From Sphingobacterium spiritivorum (GTDB lineage: Bacteria; Bacteroidota; Bacteroidia; Sphingobacteriales; Sphingobacteriaceae): a stretch of DNA of 64,000 bases. The position numbers and the translations under genes are program-made. Under the pieces are notes generated by a model, which saw only the letters and a list, made by a program, of their open reading frames with translations, ran no database searches and had not been told where the DNA came from. The stretch lies in the NCBI RefSeq assembly GCF_016725325.1, contig NZ_CP068083.1, forward strand, positions 124,001 through 188,000. The letters are read 5' to 3'. Positions 8,758 through 21,000 of this stretch are shown piece after piece. The stretch's first letter is position 1; every line of letters begins with the position of its first letter.

Positions 8758-8797
8758 ATGTTCCGGTCTTTTATTCAGAGGTGCGGAACATTTTTTA
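8758..8797 (+). terminator. Rho-independent terminator of queE
   Basis: The stem ATGTTCCG (8758-8765) pairs with CGGAACAT (8784-8791), with an 18-base loop and a T-run (TTTTTTATTT). It lies 25 bases after the queE stop. Confidence 0.75.
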
Positions 8798-8814
8798 TTT
8801 AACGATCATCCTAT

Positions 8815-8854
8815 AAAAAATCGCCCGTCTCCTGATACAGGACAGACGGGCGAT
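8815..8854 (-). terminator. Rho-independent terminator of cassette A
   Basis: An 11-bp perfect GC-rich stem (ATCGCCCGTCT at 8820-8830 with AGACGGGCGAT at 8844-8854) is followed on the minus strand by TTTTTTATAG. It lies about 140 bases after the end of the OmpA-family gene and is convergent with the queE terminator. A second hairpin, CGATTCCCT/AGGGAATCG at 8940-8973, lies between gene and terminator and lacks a T-run. Confidence 0.8.
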
Positions 8855-8995
8855 GAAAACAGTTTGTTTTATTGTATTTAACCGTGTTTCTTTAATTGAG
8901 GTCCATTTTTGATCAATCTCAGGACACAGAACCTCTCCCCGATTCCCTGTCTTTAATTAAGGAGAGGGAATCGCGGAAAATGCTCTTCATATTTC

Positions 8996-10963
8996 TTAAT
9001 ATTCTAATACTGTGATTTCAGTTCTTCTGTTTGCCTGATGCTCTTCTTCCGAACATTTGACTCCATCAGCACATTTGTTGACCAATCTGGTTTCGCCATA
9101 GCCTTTTGCGACAATCCGATCTCTTGCAATACCTCTGCTGATAATATAATCTACAGCTGCCTGTGCACGATTTTGAGATAACTTCATATTATACTTATGT
9201 GTGGCACGGCTATCCGTATGACTGGATAGTTCGATTTTGAGTGTAGGATTATCCCGGAGAGTATTAACCAGTTGGTTCAGGATTGGCCTGGCATCGGCTC
9301 TGATGTTATATTTATCCAGATCATAATAGATATTTTCCAGGATAAATGTTGTTCCTTTTTCTATGACAGGTTGTAACCGTAGCGTCACCTGAATGGTGGT
9401 ATCCTTTTGGGGAAATAATGCAGCAATATTAACAGAGTCTCCGTGGAATTTCAACTTTTCTCCCATTAACTGGTAAGCTGTTCCCGGTTCTAACTGAAAC
9501 TCGAAGATACCTGCAGCTGCAGTAAGTTTACGGGACACCACCTTACCTCCATCACTCAACAAGGATAATTGTACATCTTCAAGTGGTTCTGCGGTTGTAC
9601 GATGCTGAGCAATACCTTTTAGTAAGATAGTGATTTTGGGTTTGACAGCTGAAAAGGAATAGATATCATCCAAGCCCAGACCTCCTAATCTATCCGAAGA
9701 TAAATATCCGTAGCGCGCTTCAGGGCTGTCTCCTAAAAGTACATAGCTGAAATCGTCTGAAGCCGAGTTTACCGGAAAGCGAAGATTCTGACGATTTGTA
9801 AATGAAGACCGGCTACCTGTCGCAGTGAATATATCGAGACCACCCATGCCCGGGAATCCATTGCTTGAATAGTATAACCGGTCTTCAAATACGGAAGGAA
9901 ACATTTCATCGCCTGCTGAATTGATTTCAGTTCCGGCATTTACAGGTTGACCCCATGTACCATCAGATTGCAGTATACAATACCAGATATCTACACCGCC
10001 ATGTCCGCCTGGCATATTGGATGCGAAATATAATGTCTGTTCGTCCTTACTGAGTGCGGCATGCCCGACTGCATACTTTTTGGTATCGTTATAAGGAAAG
10101 TCCGTTTCTTTCCAGCTATCCCCATTTTTTGTATAAATCTTAATTTCCAGATTATGTTTTTTGAAACTGTATGGTCCTGACTTTTGTTGTTCAGTATCCT
10201 TCCCCGGATAGGTACGTGTTACATACAGCACATTCTCCTCCTTATTTACAGCCACAGGGCCTACGTGATAAGGGGTATTATTGAAGATATCGGGCAACAT
10301 ATTCGGATAGATCAATGCTATTCCATCCTTATCTCTTGTGGCAGAATATACTCTGAGGAATGCTCTTCCGGTTCGTCCAGAAACCTGATCTGATCCCATA
10401 GGTTCTCCTACATAGAGTACCTGCTGCCCGACCGGTGTAGTTCCGAAGTCAGAAAAACGTGTATTTATCTGTTGTTCATTTTTGATTTTATGTACAGTTG
10501 GTTTCTGCATCCACACAATTGCCGAATCGCATCCCTGTATTGCAAGTTCTACTTCACTTTCTTTTCCTGTTTTTGTTCCGTAGGCTTTATATTGATTCTT
10601 TGCGGCCGCATAATCTCCCAGCTTTTTTAGTACATCAGCATAATTAAGCTGGGACTGATCGGATATTTTGCCTTCTTCAGCAACCCTTGCATACCAGTTA
10701 CGGGCAAGATTGTATTCATTTATATTAAAGTAACAGGTCGCCAGACGCTCCATATCTTCTGCTTTCGGGCGTTTGGTGTCTACCAGTTTCTCATATATAC
10801 GCGCTGCTGAATAGTACTCATATTGATAATAGAGTTTTTCTGCTGTTGTTCTCTTACTTATTTGTTCCTGTGCCTTTACTTCAGAAATTCCGACAGCGCA
10901 CACGACCAGAGCGATTAACAGTTTGTTCAGGTAAGTTGATTTTATCATGATATTCCGTTTCAT
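8996..10963 (-). CDS. OmpA-family protein with TPR and PD40 beta-propeller (cassette A, PorE-like)
   Basis: This is an outer-membrane-associated protein expected to anchor a T9SS-linked surface assembly to peptidoglycan. The 655 residues hold a signal peptide ending EVKA-QEQ, TPR-like helices at about 35-140, and a PD40/WD40-like beta-propeller at about 170-430 (LSKDEQTLYFASNMPGGHGG, DEMFPSVFEDRLYYSSNGFP). A short carboxypeptidase-regulatory-like domain lies at about 435-530, and an OmpA C-terminal domain at about 540-655 with SSHTDSRA and HQANRRTEITVLEY. The layout matches T9SS PorE-type proteins, though the exact orthology is inference. It is the last gene of cassette A, 27 bases after the PorP/SprF gene, and has a close paralogue at 29173-31125. 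An in-frame Met at residue 6 is an alternative start. Confidence 0.88.
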   Translation of the reverse strand: MKRNIMIKSTYLNKLLIALVVCAVGISEVKAQEQISKRTTAEKLYYQYEYYSAARIYEKLVDTKRPKAEDMERLATCYFNINEYNLARNWYARVAEEGKISDQSQLNYADVLKKLGDYAAAKNQYKAYGTKTGKESEVELAIQGCDSAIVWMQKPTVHKIKNEQQINTRFSDFGTTPVGQQVLYVGEPMGSDQVSGRTGRAFLRVYSATRDKDGIALIYPNMLPDIFNNTPYHVGPVAVNKEENVLYVTRTYPGKDTEQQKSGPYSFKKHNLEIKIYTKNGDSWKETDFPYNDTKKYAVGHAALSKDEQTLYFASNMPGGHGGVDIWYCILQSDGTWGQPVNAGTEINSAGDEMFPSVFEDRLYYSSNGFPGMGGLDIFTATGSRSSFTNRQNLRFPVNSASDDFSYVLLGDSPEARYGYLSSDRLGGLGLDDIYSFSAVKPKITILLKGIAQHRTTAEPLEDVQLSLLSDGGKVVSRKLTAAAGIFEFQLEPGTAYQLMGEKLKFHGDSVNIAALFPQKDTTIQVTLRLQPVIEKGTTFILENIYYDLDKYNIRADARPILNQLVNTLRDNPTLKIELSSHTDSRATHKYNMKLSQNRAQAAVDYIISRGIARDRIVAKGYGETRLVNKCADGVKCSEEEHQANRRTEITVLEY

Positions 10964-10990
10964 TCTTTATGATCTGTTAATACTGATTAA

Positions 10991-12004
10991 TTAGAAGAAT
11001 CTAGGGCTTAAGTACTGACTTGCTGACTTGCGTCCGAAGGTGAGTCCAAGCGTAATCTCATGTGAACCGTTTTGCAGGCCGCTCATCCGGTTGATCATCA
11101 TATCATACGAATAGCCTATACGCAATTTTTCCGTTGCATAAAACTGAGCAATTCCTGTTATGGCATTCGTAGCACTGAGTTTATCTATTGTCTTATCCTG
11201 ATAGGTCCGGTTAAAGATTTTCGCTCTTGTACGATATCCTGCTCCTACCCAGAATTTACTATTGAATACAAACATAGCATTGATATCCAATGAAGTAGGT
11301 CCTTTAAAATCTTCTTTAACCAGAATACTAGGGCGCAGGTGAACACCTCTGTCTAATTCAAAGAGTGCTCCTGCAATGAAATACCCACTCACTGTACGGT
11401 ATAGGTTTTCGGATGTTGTACTGTTAAAACGATAGTCTGATCCGGAATTTGTACCATTAAAAAGATCCTGAACAGATACTCCGGCATACCATCTGGAATT
11501 ATAATAATATACACCTAAACGAATATCGGGTGCCCAGTCTGATATTTTTCCGCGAGGAATCACCTGATCATTGTAATCATTCGGATCCAGCTTATTTCCA
11601 TCCAGACTATACTGTGTCACACCTCCCGCCACACCAAGACTAAGGCGTTGTGTATCTTCATCATCCAACTGCAGTCTGAAGGCATAATTTGCATATATTG
11701 CCGTTGCTGATTGTGCCCCAAGTTTATCTGAGGTTACATTCAATCCGACTCCGTGACGCTTGGATTGTGCATCCAAAATCCCGTCTATAGAAACAGTTCC
11801 TGTCTTTGGAGCTCCTTCCCAGCCTGTCCACTGACTTCTCAGTCCTACCTGAGCAAACCATTCTTCTTTATATCCTGCATAAGCAGGGTTGACACTCATT
11901 GAGTTAAATATATATTGCGTGAACTGTATGCTCTGCTGGGCACTGACTTTTGTCAGTCCCAACAGGCTTATTATAGTTATCACTGCATATTTTCCGTATT
12001 TCAT
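10991..12004 (-). CDS. PorP/SprF family T9SS outer-membrane protein (cassette A)
   Basis: PorP/SprF proteins are outer-membrane beta-barrels. In Flavobacterium johnsoniae, SprF is needed to secrete or anchor the adhesin SprB encoded next to it. This 337-residue protein has a signal peptide (MKYGKYAVITIISLLGLTKV, cleaved near SA-QQ) and the family hallmark QFTQYIFNSMSVNPAYAGY. Many alternating beta-strands follow, and it ends in Phe (..LSPRFF), the usual last residue of a barrel. It lies 29 bases after the 3278-aa adhesin and 27 before the OmpA gene, so the three should be co-transcribed. It is strikingly similar to the equally long protein at 31139-32152. Its expected job is to handle the type-B C-terminal domain of its neighbour. 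Confidence 0.92.
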   Translation of the reverse strand: MKYGKYAVITIISLLGLTKVSAQQSIQFTQYIFNSMSVNPAYAGYKEEWFAQVGLRSQWTGWEGAPKTGTVSIDGILDAQSKRHGVGLNVTSDKLGAQSATAIYANYAFRLQLDDEDTQRLSLGVAGGVTQYSLDGNKLDPNDYNDQVIPRGKISDWAPDIRLGVYYYNSRWYAGVSVQDLFNGTNSGSDYRFNSTTSENLYRTVSGYFIAGALFELDRGVHLRPSILVKEDFKGPTSLDINAMFVFNSKFWVGAGYRTRAKIFNRTYQDKTIDKLSATNAITGIAQFYATEKLRIGYSYDMMINRMSGLQNGSHEITLGLTFGRKSASQYLSPRFF

Positions 12005-12033
12005 TTTTTATTGCTGTATAATGAATGATTCGA

Positions 12034-15000
12034 TTAATTACGTTTGATCAGTACCCAACCTTTATGCAATTGTTTCGTACTGCCTTTATGTGTCTCAATG
12101 ATATAGTAGTAAGTCCCTTCGTTAAGACCTTCTCCTACCCAGTTGTTGTCGTATCTACTATTTCTATAGACTTCATTCCCCCATCTGTTGATAATGGTCA
12201 TCTCGACACGATCAAATCGTTCTATTCCTTCAATCTCAAATTTATCATTCTGACCATCTCCGTTTGGTGTAAAGACATTCGGAATATGCAATGGCAATGG
12301 TGATACGGTTACATTGTATTGCCCGCTGGCATCTACTGCATTTCCTTTTCCGTCTTTCGCTTTCACAAAGGCTGTATTTTCAATTTCAGCCAAATCGAAA
12401 TCGGATTGTATAACGACATATTCTGTAGTAAATACTTCTTTCTGCCCTGGTGTCAGCTGATTAATTGTTTTAGACAATTTGGTCAGCGGATCTGTTACTT
12501 CAACACTATACAGAATCTTATTTCCTGTGTTTTCAACAGTAATGGTATACACAATCTTATCCCCTCTCTCTTTGACTTCTTTACGGTCTCCTGTTTTGAC
12601 AACAGTCACACCTGCCAGATTATCTACCGGAGTTTCTATCTTCGCCTCAGGCTGATAAGGTTTTCCATCCGGATCCTGTGCATTTACTTTAGCAATATTA
12701 ACAAGAACACCGTTTTCGATTTCGTCCTGTGTCACCTTATGTGTCAGACTGAAACTTCTGGTTGCTCCTACAGCAAGAACAGCTATTTTCTCATTCCAGG
12801 CAGGGAACATAACATCTGTCAATACCAGATTATTAAATTCTACACCACCCGTATTTTTAACTGTAATCGTATAGGTAATCTCTTCACCAGCTACTTTTAC
12901 TCTTGATCTGTCTGCAACTTTCACAATCTCAAGCTTAGGCTCTACTACTGTGATTCTGACTACCGTATTGCTACAGTTTGCAGGATTCAATACTTCACAG
13001 ATCGTGTACGGATATTCGTAATTGCCTGCCGGTGTTTCCGGTGATACCGTGATTGTTCCGTCAGGATTCATCGTGATTCCTTTGTTTGGCGAAGTACCCG
13101 GAGTCAGTTTAACTTCAGCCGGTACAACTGGTTTGCCGTTCAGCTGATCGTTATCCAATACACTCGGAATTGTTTTTCCATTCTTACCGTTTACAGGAAC
13201 TGGCGTATCGCTGTTAGCTTTGATTGGCGCAGCTTCTACAACTACTGTTACTTTCGCATCGCTGCAGTTTGCAGGATTCAATAGCTCACAAATTGTGTAC
13301 GGATACTCGTAGACGCCTGCCGGTGTTTCCGGTGATATTGTGACCGTTCCGTCAGGATTCATCGTGATTCCTTTGTTCGGTGAAGTACCCGGAGTCAGTT
13401 TAACTTCAGCCGGAACAACTGGTTTACCATTCAGCTGATCGTTATCCAATACACTGGTTGTGCTTCCGCCATCTTTTCCGTTGATAGCCGGTGGCGTATC
13501 GTTATTCGCTTTGATCACGGCTGCTTCTACAACTACTGTTACTTTCGCATCGCTGCAGTTTGCAGGATTTAATAGCTCACAGATCGTGTACGGATACTCG
13601 TAGATGCCTGCAGGTGTTTCCGGTGAAACTGTGACCGTTCCATCAGGATTCATCGTGATTCCTTTGTTTGGTGAAGTACCCGGAGTCAGTTTAACTTCAG
13701 CCGGAACAACTGGTTTGCCGTTTAGCTGATCGTTATCCAATACGCTGGTTGTACTTCCGCCATCTTTTCCGTTGATAGCCGGTGGCGTATCGTTATTCGC
13801 TTTGATCACGGCTGCTTCTACAACTACTGTTACTTTCGCATCGCTGCAGTTTGCAGGATTTAATAGCTCACAGATCGTGTACGGATACTCGTAGATGCCT
13901 GCAGGTGTTTCCGGTGAAACTGTGACCGTTCCATCAGGATTCATCGTGATTCCTGTGTTTGGTGAAGTATCCGGAGTCAGTTTAACTTCAGCCGGAACAA
14001 CTGGTTTGCCATTCAGCTGATCGTTATCCAATACGCTGGTTGTACTTCCGCCATCTTTTCCGTTGATAGCCGGTGGCGTATCGTTATTCGCTTTGATCAC
14101 GGCTGCTTCTACAACTACTGTTACTTTCGCATCGCTGCAGTTTGCAGGATTTAATAGCTCACAGATCGTGTACGGATACTCGTAGATGCCTGCAGGTGTT
14201 TCCGGTGAAACTGTGACCGTTCCATCAGGATTCATCGTGATTCCTTTGTTTGGTGAAGTACCCGGAGTCAGTTTAACTTCAGCCGGAACAACTGGTTTGC
14301 CGTTTAGCTGATCGTTATCCAATACGCTGGTTGTACTTCCGCCATCTTTTCCGTTGATAGCCGGTGGTGTATCGTTATTCGCTTTGATTGGCGCTGCTTC
14401 TACAACTACAGTTGCTTTCGCATCGCTGCAGTTTGCAGGATTCAATAGCTCACAAATTGTGTACGGATATTCGTAGATGCCTGCCGGTGTTTCCGGTGAT
14501 ACCGTGATTGTTCCGTTAGGATTCATCGTGATTCCTGTGTTTGGTGAAGTACCCGGAGTCAGTTTAACTTCAGCCGGTACAACTGGTTGACCGTTCAACT
14601 GATCGTTATCCAATACGCTGGTTGTACTTCCGCCATCTTTTCCGTTGATAGCCGGTGGTGTATCGTTATTCGCTTTGATTGGCGCTGCTTCTACAACTAC
14701 AGTTGCTTTCGCATCGCTGCAGTTTGCAGGATTTAATAGCTCACAAATTGTGTACGGATATTCGTAGATGCCTCCAGGTGTTTCCGGTGAAACCGTGATT
14801 GTTCCGTCAGGATTCATCGTGATTCCTTTGTTTGGTGAAGTACCCGGAGTCAGTTTAACTTCAGCCGGTACAACTGGTTGACCGTTCAACTGATCGTTAT
14901 CCAATACACTGGTTGTGCTTCCGCCATCTTTTCCGTTGATAGCCGGTGGCGTATCGTTATTCGCTTTGATCTCTTTCCATGGAAGAGGTGTAATAGTACA

Positions 15001-18000
15001 CGTCTTACAGTTCGGATCTACGGGATCCTTCGGCTGTGTCGGATTCCCGCTCTTCGATTCTCCTGTTACAGGATTATTCTTAGGATCATTCCCTACAGCT
15101 ACCGCGATATTTGATACATAACCCTGCAACATATCCGCTGCTGTTATAGTATGATATGCTTTAAATGTTTCGGATTGTCCTACCTTTAATTCTGCAATCG
15201 TACCAATGTTCTTATTGTCTGCGTTAGCATCTGTAACCTTAACATCTTTCAATGTTACATTACCCGTATTACTTACGACTATATCATATTCTATTTTCTC
15301 ACCGGCATATCTGAATTGTTGAGAAAGATTAGCCGTCTTCATTACTGTAATTTCACCTTTTCTGTCAAGAGGTGTAATGGTACAGGTTAAACAACCCGGA
15401 TCAACTCCAGGATCTGTACTTATCGGATTTGGATCTTTTGAAGTAACAGTTACTTTATCTCCGTCAGGATCTTTTCCTTCGGCTGTGGCCAGATTGTAAA
15501 CTCCACCTCTATCAATATCTTCTTGTTTAATCACATATTCTGCAGAGAATGTAGTTGCATCCGAGCTTCCGGGAGCCAGATCAACAGGCCCTCCTGTTAC
15601 TGTTACTTTCGGATCATTAATTCTGATCTCTTTAACGGTTACGTTTCCGTTGTTAATAACTTCAAAGTGATACTTAATCACATCGCCCACATTTGTTGAA
15701 CCATTATTATCCTTATCTACATAAGTACCCGTTTTATGTAATATCAGTGAGGGTTGTTTTGGTAAAACGGTAACGGTTGGCGTGTTATTATCAACTGCTG
15801 TTCCCGAAATATCTGTTACATCTCTACCTCTTGGGTCGGTTCCTTTAGCTAACGCTGTATTCGTTACATTTCCAGCATCTATGTCCGCCTGTGTCAATGT
15901 GTATGAAGCTGTTGCTGTGCCCGTTTCGCCAGGATTTAACAGTGACGGAATAACCGTTAAGTTGACAATATTTAATTTAGTGTCATTTACTACAAGATTA
16001 TTTACAATTGTTCCTCCGTTATTGAAAACTTTAAAGGTGTATGTAATCGTCTCTCCCTTCTGAACAGTCTGATCTCCGTTTTCATCATTTAAAACAGATT
16101 CCTTAACCAATGCAATAGAAGGAACTTTTACTTCCACTTCTGGAGTGACCGGAACTGTAGGATCGATAGGATCTGTAACAATAGCTGTATTCTTAATAGC
16201 TGTTGTTCCTGTCGGAAGATTAGCTTTGACAACAGCTTTGAAGCTTAAGGTCAATGTGCCGTTTGCAGGAACAGTTAAGTTTGTCCAGTTGATCGTGTTA
16301 CCACTTAGGGATCCGCCGTTTGAAATAGCTGTAGGTGCATTCAGCTCCGCTGCAAGCGCATCACTTACGGTCACGCCAGTCTTCGCAGTACCGTAACTGT
16401 TGGTCAGTACGATACGGTATTCCAGTTCATCACCGGATTTTACACTGGTCGGATTACCAACGATACTTTTCACAGAAGTAATCTTTCCTTCTGTCGGTAC
16501 TTCCACTTCTGGAGTGACCGGAACCGTAGGATCGATAGGATCTGTAACAATAGCTGTATTTTTAATGGAAACTGTACCCGCTGCAAGGTTAGCTTTGACA
16601 ACAGCTTTGAAGCTTAAGGTCAATGTACCGTTTGCAGGAACAGTCAGGTTTGTCCAGTTGATCGTGTTACCTGTCAACTGACCATTGTTTGAAATAGCTG
16701 TAGGTGCATTCAGTTCTGCTGCAAGGGCATCACTTACGGTCACGCCAGTCTTCGCAGTACCGTAACTGTTGGTCAGTACGATACGGTATTCCAGTTCATC
16801 ACCCGATTTTACTTTTGTTGGATTACCAACGATGCTTTTTACAGAAGTAATCTTTCCTTCTGTCGGTACTTCCACTTCAGGAGTAACCGGAACTGTAGGA
16901 TCGATAGGGTCTGTAACAATAGCTGTATTCTTAATAGAAACTGTACCCGCTGCAAGGTTAGCTTTGACAACAGCCTTGAAGCTTAAGGTCAATGTGCCGT
17001 TTGCAGGAACAGTTAAGTTTGTCCAGTTGATCGTGTTACCACTTAGGGATCCGCCGTTTGAAATAGCTGTAGGTGCATTCAGCTCCGCTGCAAGGGCATC
17101 ACTTACGGTCACGCCAGTCTTCGCAGTACCGTAACTGTTGGTCAGTACGATACGGTATTCCAGTTCATCACCCGATTTTACTTTTGTTGGATTACCAACG
17201 ATGCTTTTTACAGAAGTAATCTTTCCTTCTGTCGGTACTTCCACTTCAGGAGTAACCGGAACTGTAGGATCGATAGGGTCTGTAACAATAGCTGTATTCT
17301 TAATAGAAACTGTACCCGCTGCAAGGTTAGCTTTGACAACAGCCTTGAAGCTTAAGGTCAATGTGCCGTTTGCAGGAACAGTTAAGTTTGTCCAGTTGAT
17401 CGTGTTACCACTTAGGGATCCGCCGTTTGAAATAGCTGTAGGTGCATTCAGCTCCGCTGCAAGGGCATCACTTACGGTCACGCCAGTCTTCGCAGTACCG
17501 TAACTGTTGGTCAGTACGATACGGTATTCCAGTTCATCACCCGATTTTACACTGGTCGGATTACCAACGATGCTTTTTACAGAAGTAATCTTTCCTTCTG
17601 TCGGTACTTCCACTTCTGGAGTGACCGGAACCGTAGGATCGATAGGGTCTGTAACAATAGCTGTATTCTTAATAGAAACTGTACCCGCTGCAAGGTTAGC
17701 TTTGACAACAGCCTTGAAGCTTAAGGTCAATGTGCCGTTTGCAGGAACAGTTAAGTTTGTCCAGTTGATCGTGTTACCACTTAGGGATCCGCCGTTTGAA
17801 ATAGCTGTAGGTGCATTCAGCTCCGCTGCAAGGGCATCACTTACGGTCACGCCAGTCTTCGCAGTACCATAACTGTTGGTCAGTACGATACGGTATTCCA
17901 GTTCATCACCCGATTTTACTTTTGTTGGATTACCAACGATGCTTTTTACAGAAGTAATCTTTCCTTCTGTCGGTACTTCCACTTCAGGAGTAACCGGAAC

Positions 18001-21000
18001 TGTAGGATCGATAGGATCTGTAACAATAGCTGTATTCTTAATAGAAACTGTACCCGCTGCAAGGTTAGCTTTGACAACAGCCTTGAAGCTTAAGGTCAAT
18101 GTGCCGTTTGCAGGAACAGTTAAGTTTGTCCAGTTGATCGTGTTACCACTTAGGGATCCGCCGTTTGAAATAGCTGTCGGTGCATTCAGTTCGGCTGCAA
18201 GGGCGTCACTTACGGTCACGCCAGTCTTCGCAGTACCATAACTGTTGGTCAGTACGATACGGTATTCCAGTTCATCACCGGATTTTACACTGGTCGGATT
18301 ACCAACGATGCTTTTTACAGACGTAATCTTTCCTTCTGTCGGCACTTCCACTTCTGGAGTGACCGGAACCGTAGGATCTATAGGATCTGTAACAATAGCT
18401 GTATTCTTAATAGCTGTTGTTCCTGTCGGAAGATTAGCTTTGACAACAGCCTTGAAGCTTAAGGTCAATGTGCCGTTTGCAGGAACAGTCAGGTTTGTCC
18501 AGTTAATGGTGTTACCACTTAGGGATCCGCCATTTGAAATAGCTGTAGGTGCATTCAGCTCCGCTGCAAGGTCATCACTTACGGTCACGCCAGTCTTCAC
18601 AGTACCATAACTGTTGGTCAGTACGATACGGTATTCCAGTTCATCACCCGATTTTACTTTTGTTGGATTACCAACGATGCTTTTTACAGAAGTAATCTTT
18701 CCTTCTGTCGGTACTTCCACTTCTGGAGTAACCGGAACTGTAGGATCGATAGGGTCTGTAACAATAGCTGTATTCTTAATAGAAACTGTACCCGCTGCAA
18801 GGTTAGCTTTGACAACAGCCTTGAAGCTTAGGGTCAATGTGCCGTTTGCAGGAACAGTCAGGTTTGTCCAGTTGATCGTGTTACCACTTAGGGATCCGCC
18901 GTTTGAAATAGCTGTAGGTGTATTGAGCTCCGCTGCAAGAGCGTCACTTACGGTCACACCAGTCTTCGCAGTACCGTAACTGTTGGTCAGCACAATACGG
19001 TATTCCAGTTCATCACCGGATTTTACTTTTGTTGGATTACCAACGATGCTTTTTACAGACGTAATCTTTCCTTCTGTCGGTACTTCCACTTCTGGAGTCA
19101 CCGGAACCGTAGGATCGATAGGATCTGTAACAATAGCTGTATTCTTAATGGAAACTGTACCCGCTGCAAGGTTAGCTTTGACAACAGCCTTGAAGCTTAG
19201 GGTCAATGTGCCGTTTGCAGGAACAGTCAGGTTGGTCCAGTTGATCGTGTTACCACTTAGGGATCCGCCGTTTGAAATAGCTGTAGGTGCATTCAGTTCG
19301 GCTGCAAGGGCATCACTTACGGTCACACCAGTCTTCGCAGTACCGTAACTGTTGGTCAGCACGATACGGTATTCCAGTTCATCACCGGATTTTACACTGG
19401 TCGGATTACCAACGATGCTTTTTACAGACGTAATCTTTCCTTCTGTCGGCACTTCCACTTCTGGAGTCACCGGAACCGTAGGATCGATAGGATCTGTAAC
19501 AATAGCTGTATTTTTAATAGCTGTTGTTCCTGCTGCAAGGTTGGCATCTACAACGGCATTAAAGCTTAAGGTCAGTTCTGAATTACCTGCTATAGAAAGA
19601 TTAGACCAGGTTATTGTCCTGTTAGCTGGATTATAAGTCCCGCCATTGGTAATTGCTGAAATCTGTGATAACCCGGCAGGTATAACATCAGACACCTGTA
19701 CCGGAGTTTTTGCTACCGTATTACTGTTTTTGATTTTAATCTGATAGGTAATAGCTTGTCCGGGTTTTAGGGTTACAGGATTACCTACTATAGATTTTGT
19801 AGCGGTCAACAGGTCAATCAACGTAACTGTTGTATTATTTTTAATATTATTACATCCGGCTCCGGCTACTCCGTTACCACATTCAAAATATGGATCTGTA
19901 GGAGGTGTATTGATATCCGGGTTTGTGGCGTCCGGATCTGTTACGTCATTGGGACGCATAATAGTTGCGTCTACTGTTATAGGACCGAAAGGTGCAGTAC
20001 TGGTCGGTTTTACCTTAATTTCGTAGGTAATAGAACAGCCATTCGGCATATTAAGTGCCGAATTAAATTTATTTGATGTTATGGATGGACTTATTTCTCC
20101 GCCTCCTGCACATACGGTTTTTGGTGTCGCACTAACGACCTCATAACCTGTGGGTGCATTGAATGAAAAGGGAGCACCTTCTACATCACTTGGTCCGTCA
20201 TTTTTTACAACTACATTGTATACAATCTCATCTCCTACTTTGACGACTCCGTTGGAAGTGCTGATACTTTCTATTTTGAGATCGGCTACCTTAACCGCTA
20301 TTTGTGTTTGTAACGTCTCTACCGGACCCAAAATAAAAGTCCAGGTATCCATCGCTTTAATATCTCCAAATGTTCCGCTGGTAGCAGTTGTATTTGCTCC
20401 CCATTTATGTCCATTCGCATTCGACCCAGAACTTGGTGTACCATTAGGCAGGACAAAATGACTTGCATTTTTTGGAGATGAATTTGTTCCCGAACTGGTA
20501 TTCGGAATATCTGTGTCATCCCAATAAACAATATTTGACTCTACTGATGACAGATCATCACTAAGCAATTCCAAGATGATACCATTGGGATTGATCTCCA
20601 TATCTAAGTATGGGAAATGCACCTCTGCCCCTTGAAGCTGAACACTGATTTTAGCAGGGACATTACCTTGTGGTAATGGGTTTCCTGCTCCATCTTTTCC
20701 ATCCCACAGAATATTATTGACACCAGCTAATGCTATGCCCGTTAACGTCCGTGCAGGAAAACTCGTGCCCCCGTTAGATTCAATTACAATTTTATATTGT
20801 CCGGTATTTCCTGTTTCAAAGGAAATTTTACCACCCTTATTACTAACCTGTCCATTAGTTCCGTCTACACCAATAACTTTCAGTTGTTCCACTTTTGGAA
20901 CGATTCTGTTATTTCTTAACCAGGTATTACCTCCCGGTACAGCCCCATTAGCTGAATTCGGAAGATCATTTGCCGGAAGAGTATAGAATATTTTGTGCGT

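Noticed and set aside
12934..19452. CRISPR or satellite-type repeat
   Set aside because: The repeats are long, in frame and continuous with no spacers, and they encode folded domains inside one open reading frame.
16145..19636. Plus-strand ORFs of about 121 codons repeated every 369 bp (MVSTIRYSSSSPDF...)
   Set aside because: They are the antisense frame of the nine identical DUF11 units of the 3278-aa adhesin. Their regular spacing and likeness come from the DNA repeat, and they have no signal of their own.
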